A stretch of 29,840 nt of DNA from positions 1-29,840 of the forward strand of contig QIAR01000002.1 of assembly GCA_003225595.1 (NCBI GenBank), in the 5' to 3' direction. The notes beneath the pieces are model-generated. The model ran no database searches. It saw nothing but the letters and a program-made list of their open reading frames with translations, and was not told the DNA's origin. The stretch comes from Acidobacteriota bacterium. GTDB lineage: Bacteria; Acidobacteriota; Terriglobia; Terriglobales; Acidobacteriaceae. Shown here one piece after another: positions 14,569 through 23,328 of the stretch (positions within the stretch are counted from its first letter, which is position 1; every line of letters starts with the position of its first letter). The position numbers were made by a program, and so were the translations under genes.

Positions 14569-15557
14569 TGCGATCTTTTGAATACGTAAGTCCGACAACG
14601 AAAGCGCAAGCCGTCAGCCTGCTTGCCGGCAATTGGGGGCAGACAGAAGTCTTCGCTGGTGGCACCGATTTGCTGGCGCTGATGAAAGATGACGTCCTCG
14701 CTCCCAAACGCCTGGTGAATATTAAGCAGATTAAAGACCTCCAGGGTGTCACTTACAACGCTCAGGGATTGCGTGTCGGCGCACTAACCAATCTCGGTGA
14801 ACTAGCTGATGATGCGAACGTGAAGAAGAATTATCCTGCGCTGGCCGAGGCGCTGATCGAAGCGGCTAGCCCGCAGATTCGAAATATGGCGACTCTCGGC
14901 GGGAACCTCTGTCAGCGGCCACGCTGCTGGTATTTTCGTAACGGTTTCGGTCTTTTGCCCAAAGACGAAACCGGCAAAGAACTGATCATAGAGGGTGACA
15001 ACCGGTATCACGCGATCCTCGCCAATGATGGCCCAGCGAAATTCGTCAGCCCCTCGACTATCGCGCCGGTGCTCATCGCGTACGCAGCGAAGATCCGGCT
15101 CGAAGGGCCAAAGGGGAAACGGGAGCTTCCGCTGGAAAAGTTCTACGTTGTTCCAAAGACGGAAACCGAGCGCGAGCACGACCTGCAGCCTAACGAGATC
15201 GTAACCGAGGTGGTCGTCCCCCCTGCGACGGACGCCAAGGCCGCGCACTACGAAATCCGTCAGAAAGAAGCGTTTGACTGGCCACTTGCGGTTGCCGCCG
15301 TCGCGCTAAGGATGAACGGCTCGAACGTTCAATCCGCACGCGTCGTAATGGGATACGTTGCGCCCGTGCCGTGGATTTCAATGGAAGCGGAGCAGGCTCT
15401 GAGTAGCCAGAACATCAGTGAGGACACAGCGCAGAGAGCCGCCGCAGCCGCATTGAGGAATGCCAAGGCGCTTTCGCACAACTCGTATAAAGTCCAGCTT
15501 GCGCGCGTGGCTGTAAAACGTGCGCTTTTGAAGGCCGCGTCTGGAGGTGCCGCGTGA
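14568..15557 (+). CDS. FAD-binding subunit of a molybdenum hydroxylase (PaoB/YagS/CoxM-like)
   Basis: This encodes 329 aa and overlaps the Mo-subunit stop by one base (TAATG), a sign of translational coupling. FAD-binding motifs are FAGGTDLLALMK (29-40) and TLGGNL (109-114); the CO dehydrogenase flavoprotein C-terminal domain follows from about residue 225. It would take electrons from the iron-sulfur subunit and pass them to an acceptor. The loop after GGNL reads CQRPRCWYFRNGFGLL. In PaoB and in 4-hydroxybenzoyl-CoA reductase the corresponding insertion binds a 4Fe-4S cluster with four cysteines; here only C115 and C120 are present and the later ones are replaced, so the extra cluster is probably absent. 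The loop itself and the NRYHAI segment are kept, showing descent from the cluster-bearing type. Confidence 0.9.
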   Translation: MRSFEYVSPTTKAQAVSLLAGNWGQTEVFAGGTDLLALMKDDVLAPKRLVNIKQIKDLQGVTYNAQGLRVGALTNLGELADDANVKKNYPALAEALIEAASPQIRNMATLGGNLCQRPRCWYFRNGFGLLPKDETGKELIIEGDNRYHAILANDGPAKFVSPSTIAPVLIAYAAKIRLEGPKGKRELPLEKFYVVPKTETEREHDLQPNEIVTEVVVPPATDAKAAHYEIRQKEAFDWPLAVAAVALRMNGSNVQSARVVMGYVAPVPWISMEAEQALSSQNISEDTAQRAAAAALRNAKALSHNSYKVQLARVAVKRALLKAASGGAA

Positions 15558-15787
15558 TTAGCGAATTCGATCGCTTCAACACCAATCATCCGAATCTCTG
15601 CCCGGCGCTGCGCTGGAAAGGGCAATTTGTACTTTCCCAGCCCGATCCGACGGTGCCACGCTCGAATGATGGCTTGTTCTGGTGTATCCACACGCAGACT
15701 TGCATCGGTCCGGACGGCGAGCTTGCTGAACCGGGCAATTGCAGCTCAAAGACCCGCGTCTGCCACAACACTGGAAAATGCGGATAG
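15554..15787 (+). CDS. 77-aa Cys-rich small protein coupled to the Mo-hydroxylase operon
   Basis: The GTG start at 15554 overlaps the TGA of the FAD-subunit gene (GTGA), so the two are probably translationally coupled. The 77 residues contain six cysteines (16, 44, 50, 63, 70, 76), five of them in the C-terminal half with spacings CX5C, CX12C, CX6C, CX5C, plus FWCIHTQTCIGPDGE and a final TGKCG. There is no signal peptide or membrane segment. I recognise no family. The cysteine pattern could bind a metal or iron-sulfur cluster, or form disulfides. The position suggests a role with the enzyme, for example cluster or cofactor assembly or an electron-transfer partner, but that is inference. A chance open frame cannot be excluded, though the stop-start overlap and cysteine density argue for a real gene. 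Confidence 0.6.
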   Translation: MISEFDRFNTNHPNLCPALRWKGQFVLSQPDPTVPRSNDGLFWCIHTQTCIGPDGELAEPGNCSSKTRVCHNTGKCG

Positions 15788-15865
15788 TGATCCACTCGGG
15801 GGGACGGGCGATGACGGCCATTCCTCTATCGTAAGTGTGGGTTCTGTCGCTAGTCGTAACCGCGG

Positions 15866-15886
15866 CTGATAGCTGAGAGCTGACGG
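15866..15886. repeat. heptanucleotide repeat CTGATAG/CTGAGAG/CTGACGG
   Basis: Three 7-base units lie directly next to the 3' end of the Ser/Thr kinase gene, in the 103-base gap between converging genes. The unit differs from those near obgE and rsfS, but the period is the same. No T-tailed terminator is seen here. Confidence 0.45.
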
Positions 15887-15890
15887 TCGA

Positions 15891-18758
15891 CTAGTGTATC
15901 TTTGCGTATTCCGCCTTGGCTTGCTCTAGCAGAGGAATATCGGGGTCTGCATCCTTCCACAGAGCAAAAAAGTCTTGATATGCAATTCGGCAACTTGACT
16001 TATTGCCCTGTAACGCGTAAGCCCGGCCCAAACCCAAGTGGGCAAGGGAAGAAAGAGGGTCGACATCATGGGTAGGGGTGAGATCGAGAATCTTCTGGAA
16101 TGCCTCCGCCGCCTCCTTGCCCTGTTTCGCCTGCAGATAAGCCATGCCCCTTTCGTAGAGCACACCGGAATTGATGTGCGCATAGACCATGGCACCGTCG
16201 AGCAGGTCCATAGCTTTGGCCGGATGATTGTGGTTCATCTCAACAATTGCTTTGATCATCGGTACGGAGACGTACTGCACAATCGTGTCGTAAGGGCGCT
16301 GGGCTGCAAGATCATTAACGATTTTCAGCGCCCGGTCTTCTTCGCCTTGTAGGGCGAGAACAACAGCTACATTCGGGGCCACTTTTTCAGACTGGAAGTC
16401 TTTTATCGCCTGGTTAGCCGCAGCGAGGGCTTGTGAGCGGAAACCGAACACAGCTTCCCAGACCGCCTGCTGGGCCCGTCCAGCTGCCGCACTCTCTCTA
16501 AAGTTTGCCTGTTTGGCCATCTCCTCGGCCTTTGCCTCAAGTACCCGTGCCTGCTTTAGCTGTCCGTGGTACTCGGCGAGTGCGATCCGGGTGCCGACCA
16601 CGATGAATGCTCCCTCCGGGCCCCCGGTCCTGGTAAGCTCCAGTTCACGCTCCATCGCGGCCGGATCGTTCTGGTTCCACGCAAGTCCCGCCAACATGTA
16701 ATGGAGCATGGTACTCTTGGGAACGTGCTTCAGACCGGCATTCAACGTGGCTTTCGCCTCATCCAGGCGGTTCAACCCCGCATAAGCTTCGGCCAGATTC
16801 GTGTAACCGTTGACGCTGTCCGGATCAGTCTCGACCGCCTGGCGCGCGTTGTCCAATGCGTACTCAAATTGCCCGAGCTGGTTGTAGATGCTGGCCAGGT
16901 TATTGTAGGGAAGGAAGTCGCGAGGGTAGGTCTGCTTGTATAGCTCAAGGGCGGTGATCCCCTTCTCTAATTGACCCGAATCGCCGTAATAATGCGAGGT
17001 GATGTAGAGCTTCTCCCGCTCGCTTGCTCGGTCCCGTAGTTCGAAGGCTTTTTTCCGGTATTGCTCGGACAATTCGCTCTGCCCCAGGTTGTTGTAAACC
17101 GCACCCAGCCGCGCGTATGCCATGGCGAAGTTTGGATCGAGCTCAGTGGCTCTCTGGTAATCGGGAAGCGCCGCCATTTCCTCCCCGGCGTTGTGCTTGG
17201 TGTCGCCCAGGGACAGAACCTTCAGAGCTTCAAGAGATGACGTTGTCGCCTCCGACAAAGGCTTGTCGTACTTCTCCACCGAGTTCAGCGATTCGCCCAA
17301 CTTGCCCCGAAGCCGCGAGCCAGCTTTGTGCAAAGCGTTGAGCACCTCTTCTTTACTATCGGCTTGAACCTGTTCGCGTGCCAGCGAATCGCCATTGGAC
17401 GCGTTCACCGCTTCCAGCGTGATGACATATTGGCTGCCCAGGCTGGCAATGGAACCGGTAAGCATCGCCTTGATCCCGTCACGCAGACAAATTTCCCGGC
17501 CGACTTCAGTTGTAACCCGATGCTCGGGCGATCTCCCCATGAACTGTAGTGTCTGCCGCACCTTCTGTTCTGGAAAAACATTCAAGTACGGGGACTGAGT
17601 CAGATCCACTGCCAATGCCTTTTTGAGGGTGCCATCGAAAACAGGGTCGGCCGTAGTGTTGACGAAGTCGGTCACCAAGATGGCATCTTTTTCCGTTAGC
17701 GCGCGGCCATGCCGGGTGAACAAGAAGACCACTGCAACCACGATCGTCAGCAGTGCAGCAGCAAAGGCGAGCTTGCCAAGCTTGCTCCTCTGCGATTGCG
17801 ATCTTCCCCACCTGGTGCCCGGCAAATGCCGTGTTTGGGAGCGCCGGAGTGTTGCCCCGTCAGAAGTCGTGGCAGGAATCGTTCCCGACCCGGTGTCCCG
17901 CTTCAACCGCTTCAGGTCGGCACGCACCTCCGCTGCGCTCTGGTAGCGCAGGTCGCGATCCTTCTCAAGCAGCTTGTTAATGATCTCTTCCAGCTTTGGT
18001 GGAACGTCCGGGTTCAGCCGCACGGGGGCTACCGGCGCGCGGTTCAGGATAGCTTCGAAAATCACCGCCGATGTGTCTCCGCGAAAGGGAACTGCGCCGG
18101 TTGACATTTCGTAAATGACAGCTCCGAATGAAAACAGATCGGTGCGCGTGTCCAATTCCTTGCCGCGGGCTTGCTCGGGCGACATGTAGGCAACCGTGCC
18201 CACAGTCGAACCGGGGCTGGTGAGAAGACTGTCGTCCACTGTCACCGCATTGCCGATCATTGAGGCGCCTAAAACCGCCTGGGGTTGCAGGGCGTGTTTC
18301 GCCAGCCCAAAATCGAGGATCTTTACCCGACGCCGGTTTGTCACAAAAATATTCGCTGGCTTGATATCGCGATGAATGATTCCTTTGGCGTGCGCAGCTT
18401 CCAGAGCGTCGGTCATCTGCATCGAAAGTTCGAGCAACAGCTCGGCTTCCATTGGTTGGCCATCGATGCGGTGCTTCAGTGTCTCACCTTCGAGCAGCTC
18501 CATCGCGATGAAGTGCCGCCCATCAGCCTGACCGATTTCGTAAATAGTGCAGATATTCGGATGGTTGAGCGCGGATGCAGCCCGCGCCTCACGCTGAAAA
18601 CGTTCCAATGCCCCAGAATCCCTCTCGAGCTCGGGTGGTAAAAACTTCAGCGCGACGTGGCGGCCGAGACTCAGGTCCTCCGCTTCATACACCACCCCCA
18701 TGCCGCCACCACCCAGTTGCTGTAATACGCGGTAATGAGAGATCGTCTGACCAACCAT
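15891..18758 (-). CDS. transmembrane Ser/Thr protein kinase with C-terminal TolB-like and TPR region
   Basis: From the ATG at 18756-18758 this encodes 955 aa; a GTG four codons upstream is possible, but acidobacterial homologues usually begin M(V/I)GQTISHYR. The Hanks-type kinase domain (about 8-285) is complete: glycine loop LGGGGMGVVYEA (15-26), Lys38 in VALKF, catalytic HRDIKPAN (129-136), DFG (149-151) and the YMSPEQARG activation end (191-199). A Ser/Thr/Arg-rich linker leads to one membrane helix (about 331-350). The rest lies across the membrane: a segment starting AILVTDFVNTTADPVFDGTL that resembles TolB-N/adenylyl-cyclase-associated modules, then a long series of TPR-type helix pairs from about residue 495 to the end (for example AMAYARLGAVYNNLGQSELS). 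The kinase probably phosphorylates cytoplasmic targets in response to an extracytoplasmic signal. It stands alone. Confidence 0.9.
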   Translation of the reverse strand: MVGQTISHYRVLQQLGGGGMGVVYEAEDLSLGRHVALKFLPPELERDSGALERFQREARAASALNHPNICTIYEIGQADGRHFIAMELLEGETLKHRIDGQPMEAELLLELSMQMTDALEAAHAKGIIHRDIKPANIFVTNRRRVKILDFGLAKHALQPQAVLGASMIGNAVTVDDSLLTSPGSTVGTVAYMSPEQARGKELDTRTDLFSFGAVIYEMSTGAVPFRGDTSAVIFEAILNRAPVAPVRLNPDVPPKLEEIINKLLEKDRDLRYQSAAEVRADLKRLKRDTGSGTIPATTSDGATLRRSQTRHLPGTRWGRSQSQRSKLGKLAFAAALLTIVVAVVFLFTRHGRALTEKDAILVTDFVNTTADPVFDGTLKKALAVDLTQSPYLNVFPEQKVRQTLQFMGRSPEHRVTTEVGREICLRDGIKAMLTGSIASLGSQYVITLEAVNASNGDSLAREQVQADSKEEVLNALHKAGSRLRGKLGESLNSVEKYDKPLSEATTSSLEALKVLSLGDTKHNAGEEMAALPDYQRATELDPNFAMAYARLGAVYNNLGQSELSEQYRKKAFELRDRASEREKLYITSHYYGDSGQLEKGITALELYKQTYPRDFLPYNNLASIYNQLGQFEYALDNARQAVETDPDSVNGYTNLAEAYAGLNRLDEAKATLNAGLKHVPKSTMLHYMLAGLAWNQNDPAAMERELELTRTGGPEGAFIVVGTRIALAEYHGQLKQARVLEAKAEEMAKQANFRESAAAGRAQQAVWEAVFGFRSQALAAANQAIKDFQSEKVAPNVAVVLALQGEEDRALKIVNDLAAQRPYDTIVQYVSVPMIKAIVEMNHNHPAKAMDLLDGAMVYAHINSGVLYERGMAYLQAKQGKEAAEAFQKILDLTPTHDVDPLSSLAHLGLGRAYALQGNKSSCRIAYQDFFALWKDADPDIPLLEQAKAEYAKIH

Positions 18759-18785
18759 AAGCAAGGCCACCCGGACAACTAATCG

Positions 18786-18815
18786 ATGGTAGGTTTACCG
18801 GGGCGTTCAAGTCAA
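18786..18815 (-). promoter_or_regulatory. candidate promoter for the Ser/Thr kinase gene
   Basis: On the minus strand TTGACT (-35, 18810-18815) and TACCAT (-10, 18786-18791) are 18 bases apart, about 28 bases before the kinase ATG. The -10 box is a fair match; the -35 is good. Confidence 0.45.
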
Positions 18816-18948
18816 CGCTGCCCGGGGACGAATCTGGGGCGAGTGTCCGCTAACGCATTTAGACAGTGTGCATTTCGACCGAGCCCTTTCTTTCTCTTGC
18901 TTCCTGCGGGACAATAGAAGCATCCAAATGGGGACGAGGAGTTGTCCT

Positions 18949-19608
18949 ATGCGTAATTGCCTGGTTGTTCTCGGCGTGTTTTTATCGCTTTCAACCTCTC
19001 TTTTCGCGCAGCAGATTCGCGGCGATTACCTGGAGACACGTAGCGCCGATGTTTACACCGGCCAGTGTTTCGCTAACGGCGAGGTGAACCTGGTGGGGAA
19101 TGAGGCCATTCTCGCCTGGCATGTGCAGAGCGGAAATTGGGATGGTGTGCCGCTCGAAGGCCTGACCGTAGCGGCTGCGGTGCGCGCCAACGGCACCCTC
19201 GGTGATCCTTATGAGGATCCATATCCCGCGAAATCAGTGCTCTTGGTGGATGATCAGGCGAACCCGCGACAACGCGCTGCGTTACTAGACTTCGCCAAAC
19301 ATATGGGAGGCGATCTGCTGAACCATGTGGAGCAGGTTGTTCCCGTACCGATGGAATTGGTCGTTAATCACGAGCAGCACGGTGTCGCTATGTTGCGCGC
19401 CGGTCAGTTCGCTATCGTCCAGACCCGCTCGATCGGGGAGAAAGACCATCTCTGCGGAAATGAAGTGACCTTCTATCCGCCGCTGACGCAGTTGGCGCAC
19501 TCCATGCCAGCGGTCGCGCTGACTGACTCGTACAGCGGCCCTGGACTCGGCGTTTCGTGGGACCTGCACGGGAAGCGCAGCGCGTTCGTGGGGGCGTTCG
19601 CTCGCTAG
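18949..19608 (+). CDS. exported DUF1326 domain protein
   Basis: This encodes 219 aa from the ATG at 18949, which has GAGGAG seven bases upstream and gives a signal peptide (MRNCLVVLGVFLSLSTSLFA, cleaved near AQQ). Other in-frame starts at 18868 and 18928 would lengthen the N-terminus without a reason. The mature protein follows the DUF1326 pattern closely: GDYLETRSADVYTGQCFANGE, AILAWHVQSGNWDGVPLEGL, the PYPAKSVLLVDDQANPRQRAALLDFAKHMGGDLL block, and the Cys-containing DHLCGNEVTFYPPLTQL near the end. DUF1326 has no established function. Two conserved cysteines (in GQCFANGE and HLCGNE) could pair or bind metal; this is inference. It is divergent from the kinase and followed by another exported protein 148 bases downstream. 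Confidence 0.85.
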   Translation: MRNCLVVLGVFLSLSTSLFAQQIRGDYLETRSADVYTGQCFANGEVNLVGNEAILAWHVQSGNWDGVPLEGLTVAAAVRANGTLGDPYEDPYPAKSVLLVDDQANPRQRAALLDFAKHMGGDLLNHVEQVVPVPMELVVNHEQHGVAMLRAGQFAIVQTRSIGEKDHLCGNEVTFYPPLTQLAHSMPAVALTDSYSGPGLGVSWDLHGKRSAFVGAFAR

Positions 19609-19756
19609 TCAAACTGAAGGCGGACTCGTTTCGAGAGCTTCAGTTCCTCTGTTTTTCGAGAAGACTTGCGCCTTTCACGGTTGTGCGCGGGTCTGTGACC
19701 TTCAAAGACGGGTCGCGACCCCTCCCCACATGATCTCGGCATTGAGAGAGTAAATC

Positions 19757-20419
19757 GTGCGCAACAGTGTCGCCCCATTCCTGCTTTTCTGCTTAATGTC
19801 AGTCTCCTTGGTCTGTGCAGCGCAGAACGGCAAGGTAGAAACCATTGGTCTGCCTCCCGAACCGGATCTCCTGCAATCGGTACGCCAGGTACTTGAACCG
19901 AAGGGCTATCGCGTAGCACTGGACGATGGCAGCGTGGCCTGCGAGTTATGGCTGCGCAAGAGCGTGCCGTCGCAACCAAAGAAAGATGTACAGGGAGCGA
20001 TTTATACAGAGCTAGGCGAGTCAACGCTGGTTGGGGTGCTGCACTTTCCGCAGGCCTCAACGGATTATCGCGGACAAGCCATTCCCGCCGGCTTCTACAC
20101 CCTGCGCTATGAACTGTTACCTAACGACGGCAATCACCTTGGCGCTGCTCCCAATCGCGACTTTCTATTGCTCATCCCGGCGGGCTCGGATGCCGATCCC
20201 AACGTGGGATTCAAGCTGCAAGAACTGGTCAATCTCAGCCGTAAAGCAACCGGAACCAAACATCCGGGGCCACTAAGTCTTGTGCAAGCGGGGGCGGGCA
20301 CGGCGGCGGCGGTGTCGAAGGATGACCAGGAGCATTGGACTTTTTCCGGCGGAATGAAACTGGACTCGGGGCAGGATGTCCCTTTCGCGCTGGTAGTGAA
20401 GGGGACGGCGCAGCAGTAA
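19757..20419 (+). CDS. exported protein of unknown function
   Basis: This encodes 220 aa, with a GTG start at 19757 six bases after GAGAGAG. The first 22 residues are a signal peptide (FLLFCLMSVSLVCAAQ). The mature part contains LLQSVRQVLEPKGYRVALDDG, a CELWLRKSVP motif, IPAGFYTLRYELLPNDGNHLGAAPNRDFLLLIPA and a C-terminal beta-rich WTFSGGMKLDSGQDVPFALVVKGTAQQ. The IPAGxYTLRY and NRDFLLL stretches are reminiscent of acidobacterial exported proteins of the DUF2911 type, but the overall match is too weak to name. The gene follows the DUF1326 gene in the same direction and converges with the trehalose operon, ending 35 bases from treY. Function unknown. Confidence 0.75.
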   Translation: MRNSVAPFLLFCLMSVSLVCAAQNGKVETIGLPPEPDLLQSVRQVLEPKGYRVALDDGSVACELWLRKSVPSQPKKDVQGAIYTELGESTLVGVLHFPQASTDYRGQAIPAGFYTLRYELLPNDGNHLGAAPNRDFLLLIPAGSDADPNVGFKLQELVNLSRKATGTKHPGPLSLVQAGAGTAAAVSKDDQEHWTFSGGMKLDSGQDVPFALVVKGTAQQ

Positions 20420-20454
20420 TTCGTCCTCGATTTCCGGGCTTGGTTTTTAGCAGG

Positions 20455-23328
20455 CTAAATACTATGCGCAGAGCCTGCCGCCAGCAGGGCCACAGGAAAA
20501 TTCTGAAAGATATCGCGAAGATGCAACACCCTTGAGAGGCCAGAAGGGCTGGCCGTTATTTTTTCTCTTGTGAAGATGTTCAGCCACTGCTTCGGGGAAC
20601 TCTTGGGGAGAGCAATCGTGCTTTTCCCCCAAACATTGTCGCCGAGCGGGGGCTGCCCAGGTGAGATCAGTCTTGTGAGCAGCCTGGGTACTGCAATTAG
20701 ACACCAGCTACGTTTCCAGCGGCGCGCAAACGCGCAGACACTTTCCTTTTGGTTGCCTGAAGGTTCTATGGGAAGATAGTCACCGTTCAGAAACAATCCA
20801 GCATTGGCCACGCGAAAGCTCAAGGCTTTTAAGACGATGTACAGCTTGATTCGGCCATCCTCCCAATGTTCCAGCAAATCGCGGAAACACTGAAAAGTGC
20901 ACTGTCGTTTTTTTCTGAGTTCTTCCGCCATCCGCATGCGCTGGCTAAAATCGACGGGACCACGATTGTCGGGATCCACCAGACGCAAGTCCCACAGTTC
21001 TGATCCCTGATAAAGCTCGGGCACACCCGGGAAGCCAATTTTGATCAGCACCTGAGCCAGGCCGTTCAATGCGCCCCAATACGCAACGTCTCTCTGGAAC
21101 CGCAAGAAGTCCTTCAGAAATTCATTGTTGCCGGATTCGTCTGTGATCGCTTCCACAAAATCCACCAGTGCCTTCTCATGGCTGACGTTGGGTACGGTCC
21201 ACTTGGTATGGACCATTGCGTCACGAGTCGCTTTTATGATGTAGTCCTGCAACCGCCGCCGAAAATTGGGGACCTCATCCCTGCGAAGAGGCCACGCCCC
21301 GATCATTGTCTGATAGAGAAGGATCTCTTCGTTGGGCGTAGGAACGTGTGTTCCGTTGGCTATTCTTTTTCTTTTCTCATTCAAACGGCGCCAGCGGACA
21401 AGGTGCTTCTCCCATTCTGAAGGAATCTCTGAAAGCACATCGATTCGGGCACGGACGTCCTCGGCTCTCTTGCTATCGTGCGTTGACGTCGCGTTTAGGG
21501 TATACGGCCATCGCCTCGCTCGTTGAAGTCCAAATTCATGGAATGCCGAGATCGGAACGCCAGCGGAATCAGGAGTGCCACCCACTTCGTTGAGCGAGAC
21601 GAGCCGGTTGTAGACATAAAGAAGGGAATCCTCAAAGCCCTTCGCCATGATCGGTCCTGTAAATTGCTGCCATCGCATGACGAACGCAAGCCTGGTTTCT
21701 CTCTGCTCGGGAAATAATTGCGGTCCCTGCCGCAACAATAGCACCTGCCGCAGAAATTCAAAGCAAGCGGGGTTCAAACCAGGATTCCGTGCCTGTGCAT
21801 TAGTAATTGCCGCTTCAATGTAGCGGCGATCGTCGGAACTCACCGCGAAACTGCGGATATAGGTGCGGTATACAGCCAGACAGGCGATGGTTTCTACGAG
21901 CGCGCGCGCCAGGTCGCCTCGAGGTAGTTCGCGCGCATAACGGTCCTGTTCGGCAAGTAGGCTGAGATGACGACCTAGAGAATTCATTTCTACCGCCAGC
22001 AAACTTTCCATCACCTGCTTCTTCTTTTTGTAGACTAAATCTTCGTATTCACTGTTGAGCTCTGCGAATTTCGAGTAGACGCGATCAAGTTCTGCAACAT
22101 TTTGCTCATCCACAAAAATGCCGTTCACAAGATTGAGGAAGTCGTAGCCGGTTGTCCCGTACACTGGCCAATCCCGCGGCAACGACTCGCCGTCCGTCAG
22201 AATTTTTTCCACGACGACGTAGAAAGCTACGGGTTGACCCTCGGATCTCCCTGGGCAAAGACGATCCTGCAGGCGTTTCAGATAACCTAGGGGATCTCGC
22301 AGGCCATCGATGTGGTCGACTCGCAGGCCTGTGATCAGGCTCTTTTCGGTTAGCCGCAAGATCACTGCGTGCGTTGCGTCGAATGTAACAGGATCCTCCA
22401 CTCGAATTCCGACCAGGTCAGTGATGGTGAAGAAGCGCCGGTAGTTGATGCCCTCGTTGGTGTTTCGCCAGAAGGCCAATAGGTAAGCCTGATCCGAGAG
22501 CAAACGGTCAAGGTGAAGAAAGCTGGACGGTACTCCCTTTCTGCCGTTGAAGATTTGTACATTTTGATTGATGAATCGGCGCACTTCCGCAGACGTACCG
22601 CAAAGCCTCCACAGCCTTTCCTTTGCCGCCGAGCGGGTGAGTCTTCTTTCCGCAGCCTTTTCGACCAGCAGAGCTGAACGATCCGGCAATCGCTCGAGTG
22701 CTGAGAGAATTCCTTCGAACTCCTGGAATGCGGGGGATCCAGCGCCCAGCGTTTGTTTCAGCTTCTCCAGTCGGTGAGAAAGGATTTGACGATATGACTT
22801 GGCAGCGACGGGCAGCTTGGTATCGAAATACCGGATGTAGAAGCTGCCCTCCTCGAACGTCAGCGCTAGTTGCCGGTTTTCCAGTGAAGAGGCGTACGAA
22901 TGGGCGAGGAGAGGAAGAAGGATCCGATTGTCCAGAGAACGACTGGGAGGGTGCCAGTCTACATCGAAATGCGAAGCCGAGGCAGAGCCAGGCCCATCTT
23001 CTAACAGATCCATCCACCATGGGTTCTCGCTACTGGCGGCCATGTGGTTTGGAACGATGTCCAGGAGGAGCCCCATTCCATTTGCCTGCAGTTGGCGGAC
23101 GAAGTTTTCAAATTCTTCCTCGTTTCCGAGTTCAGGGTTCAGCCGGGATGGATCGGTTACGTCGTAACCATGTGTGCTGCCCCGCCGGGCCTGGAGGATG
23201 GGCGAGGCGTAGAGATCCGTGATGCCGAGCCCATGGAAATATGGGATCAACCCTCGCGCGTCCTCAAATCGCATTCCCGGATGAAACTGTAATCGATACA
23301 CCGCAACCGGGATTCTCGGCTGAGTCAT
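20455..23328 (-). CDS. treY: maltooligosyltrehalose synthase TreY (GH13)
   Basis: This encodes 957 aa, normal to long for the family. TreY turns the reducing-end alpha-1,4 bond of a maltodextrin into an alpha,alpha-1,1 bond, giving maltooligosyltrehalose. The start PRIPVAVYRLQFHPGMRFEDA is diagnostic; GITDLYASPIL and STHGYDVTDPSRLNPELG follow. Catalytic residues are visible: nucleophile D338 in GLRVDHIDG, acid/base E374 in VVVEKIL, and D618 in TSTHDSKRAED. The last 90 residues (after about 865) look less conserved but stay in frame. The ATG at 23328 directly follows the TAA of the upstream GH57 gene with no gap, so translation is coupled. It is the last gene of a five-gene operon; its stop faces the exported-protein gene 35 bases away. 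Confidence 0.95.
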   Translation of the reverse strand: MTQPRIPVAVYRLQFHPGMRFEDARGLIPYFHGLGITDLYASPILQARRGSTHGYDVTDPSRLNPELGNEEEFENFVRQLQANGMGLLLDIVPNHMAASSENPWWMDLLEDGPGSASASHFDVDWHPPSRSLDNRILLPLLAHSYASSLENRQLALTFEEGSFYIRYFDTKLPVAAKSYRQILSHRLEKLKQTLGAGSPAFQEFEGILSALERLPDRSALLVEKAAERRLTRSAAKERLWRLCGTSAEVRRFINQNVQIFNGRKGVPSSFLHLDRLLSDQAYLLAFWRNTNEGINYRRFFTITDLVGIRVEDPVTFDATHAVILRLTEKSLITGLRVDHIDGLRDPLGYLKRLQDRLCPGRSEGQPVAFYVVVEKILTDGESLPRDWPVYGTTGYDFLNLVNGIFVDEQNVAELDRVYSKFAELNSEYEDLVYKKKKQVMESLLAVEMNSLGRHLSLLAEQDRYARELPRGDLARALVETIACLAVYRTYIRSFAVSSDDRRYIEAAITNAQARNPGLNPACFEFLRQVLLLRQGPQLFPEQRETRLAFVMRWQQFTGPIMAKGFEDSLLYVYNRLVSLNEVGGTPDSAGVPISAFHEFGLQRARRWPYTLNATSTHDSKRAEDVRARIDVLSEIPSEWEKHLVRWRRLNEKRKRIANGTHVPTPNEEILLYQTMIGAWPLRRDEVPNFRRRLQDYIIKATRDAMVHTKWTVPNVSHEKALVDFVEAITDESGNNEFLKDFLRFQRDVAYWGALNGLAQVLIKIGFPGVPELYQGSELWDLRLVDPDNRGPVDFSQRMRMAEELRKKRQCTFQCFRDLLEHWEDGRIKLYIVLKALSFRVANAGLFLNGDYLPIEPSGNQKESVCAFARRWKRSWCLIAVPRLLTRLISPGQPPLGDNVWGKSTIALPKSSPKQWLNIFTREKITASPSGLSRVLHLRDIFQNFPVALLAAGSAHSI

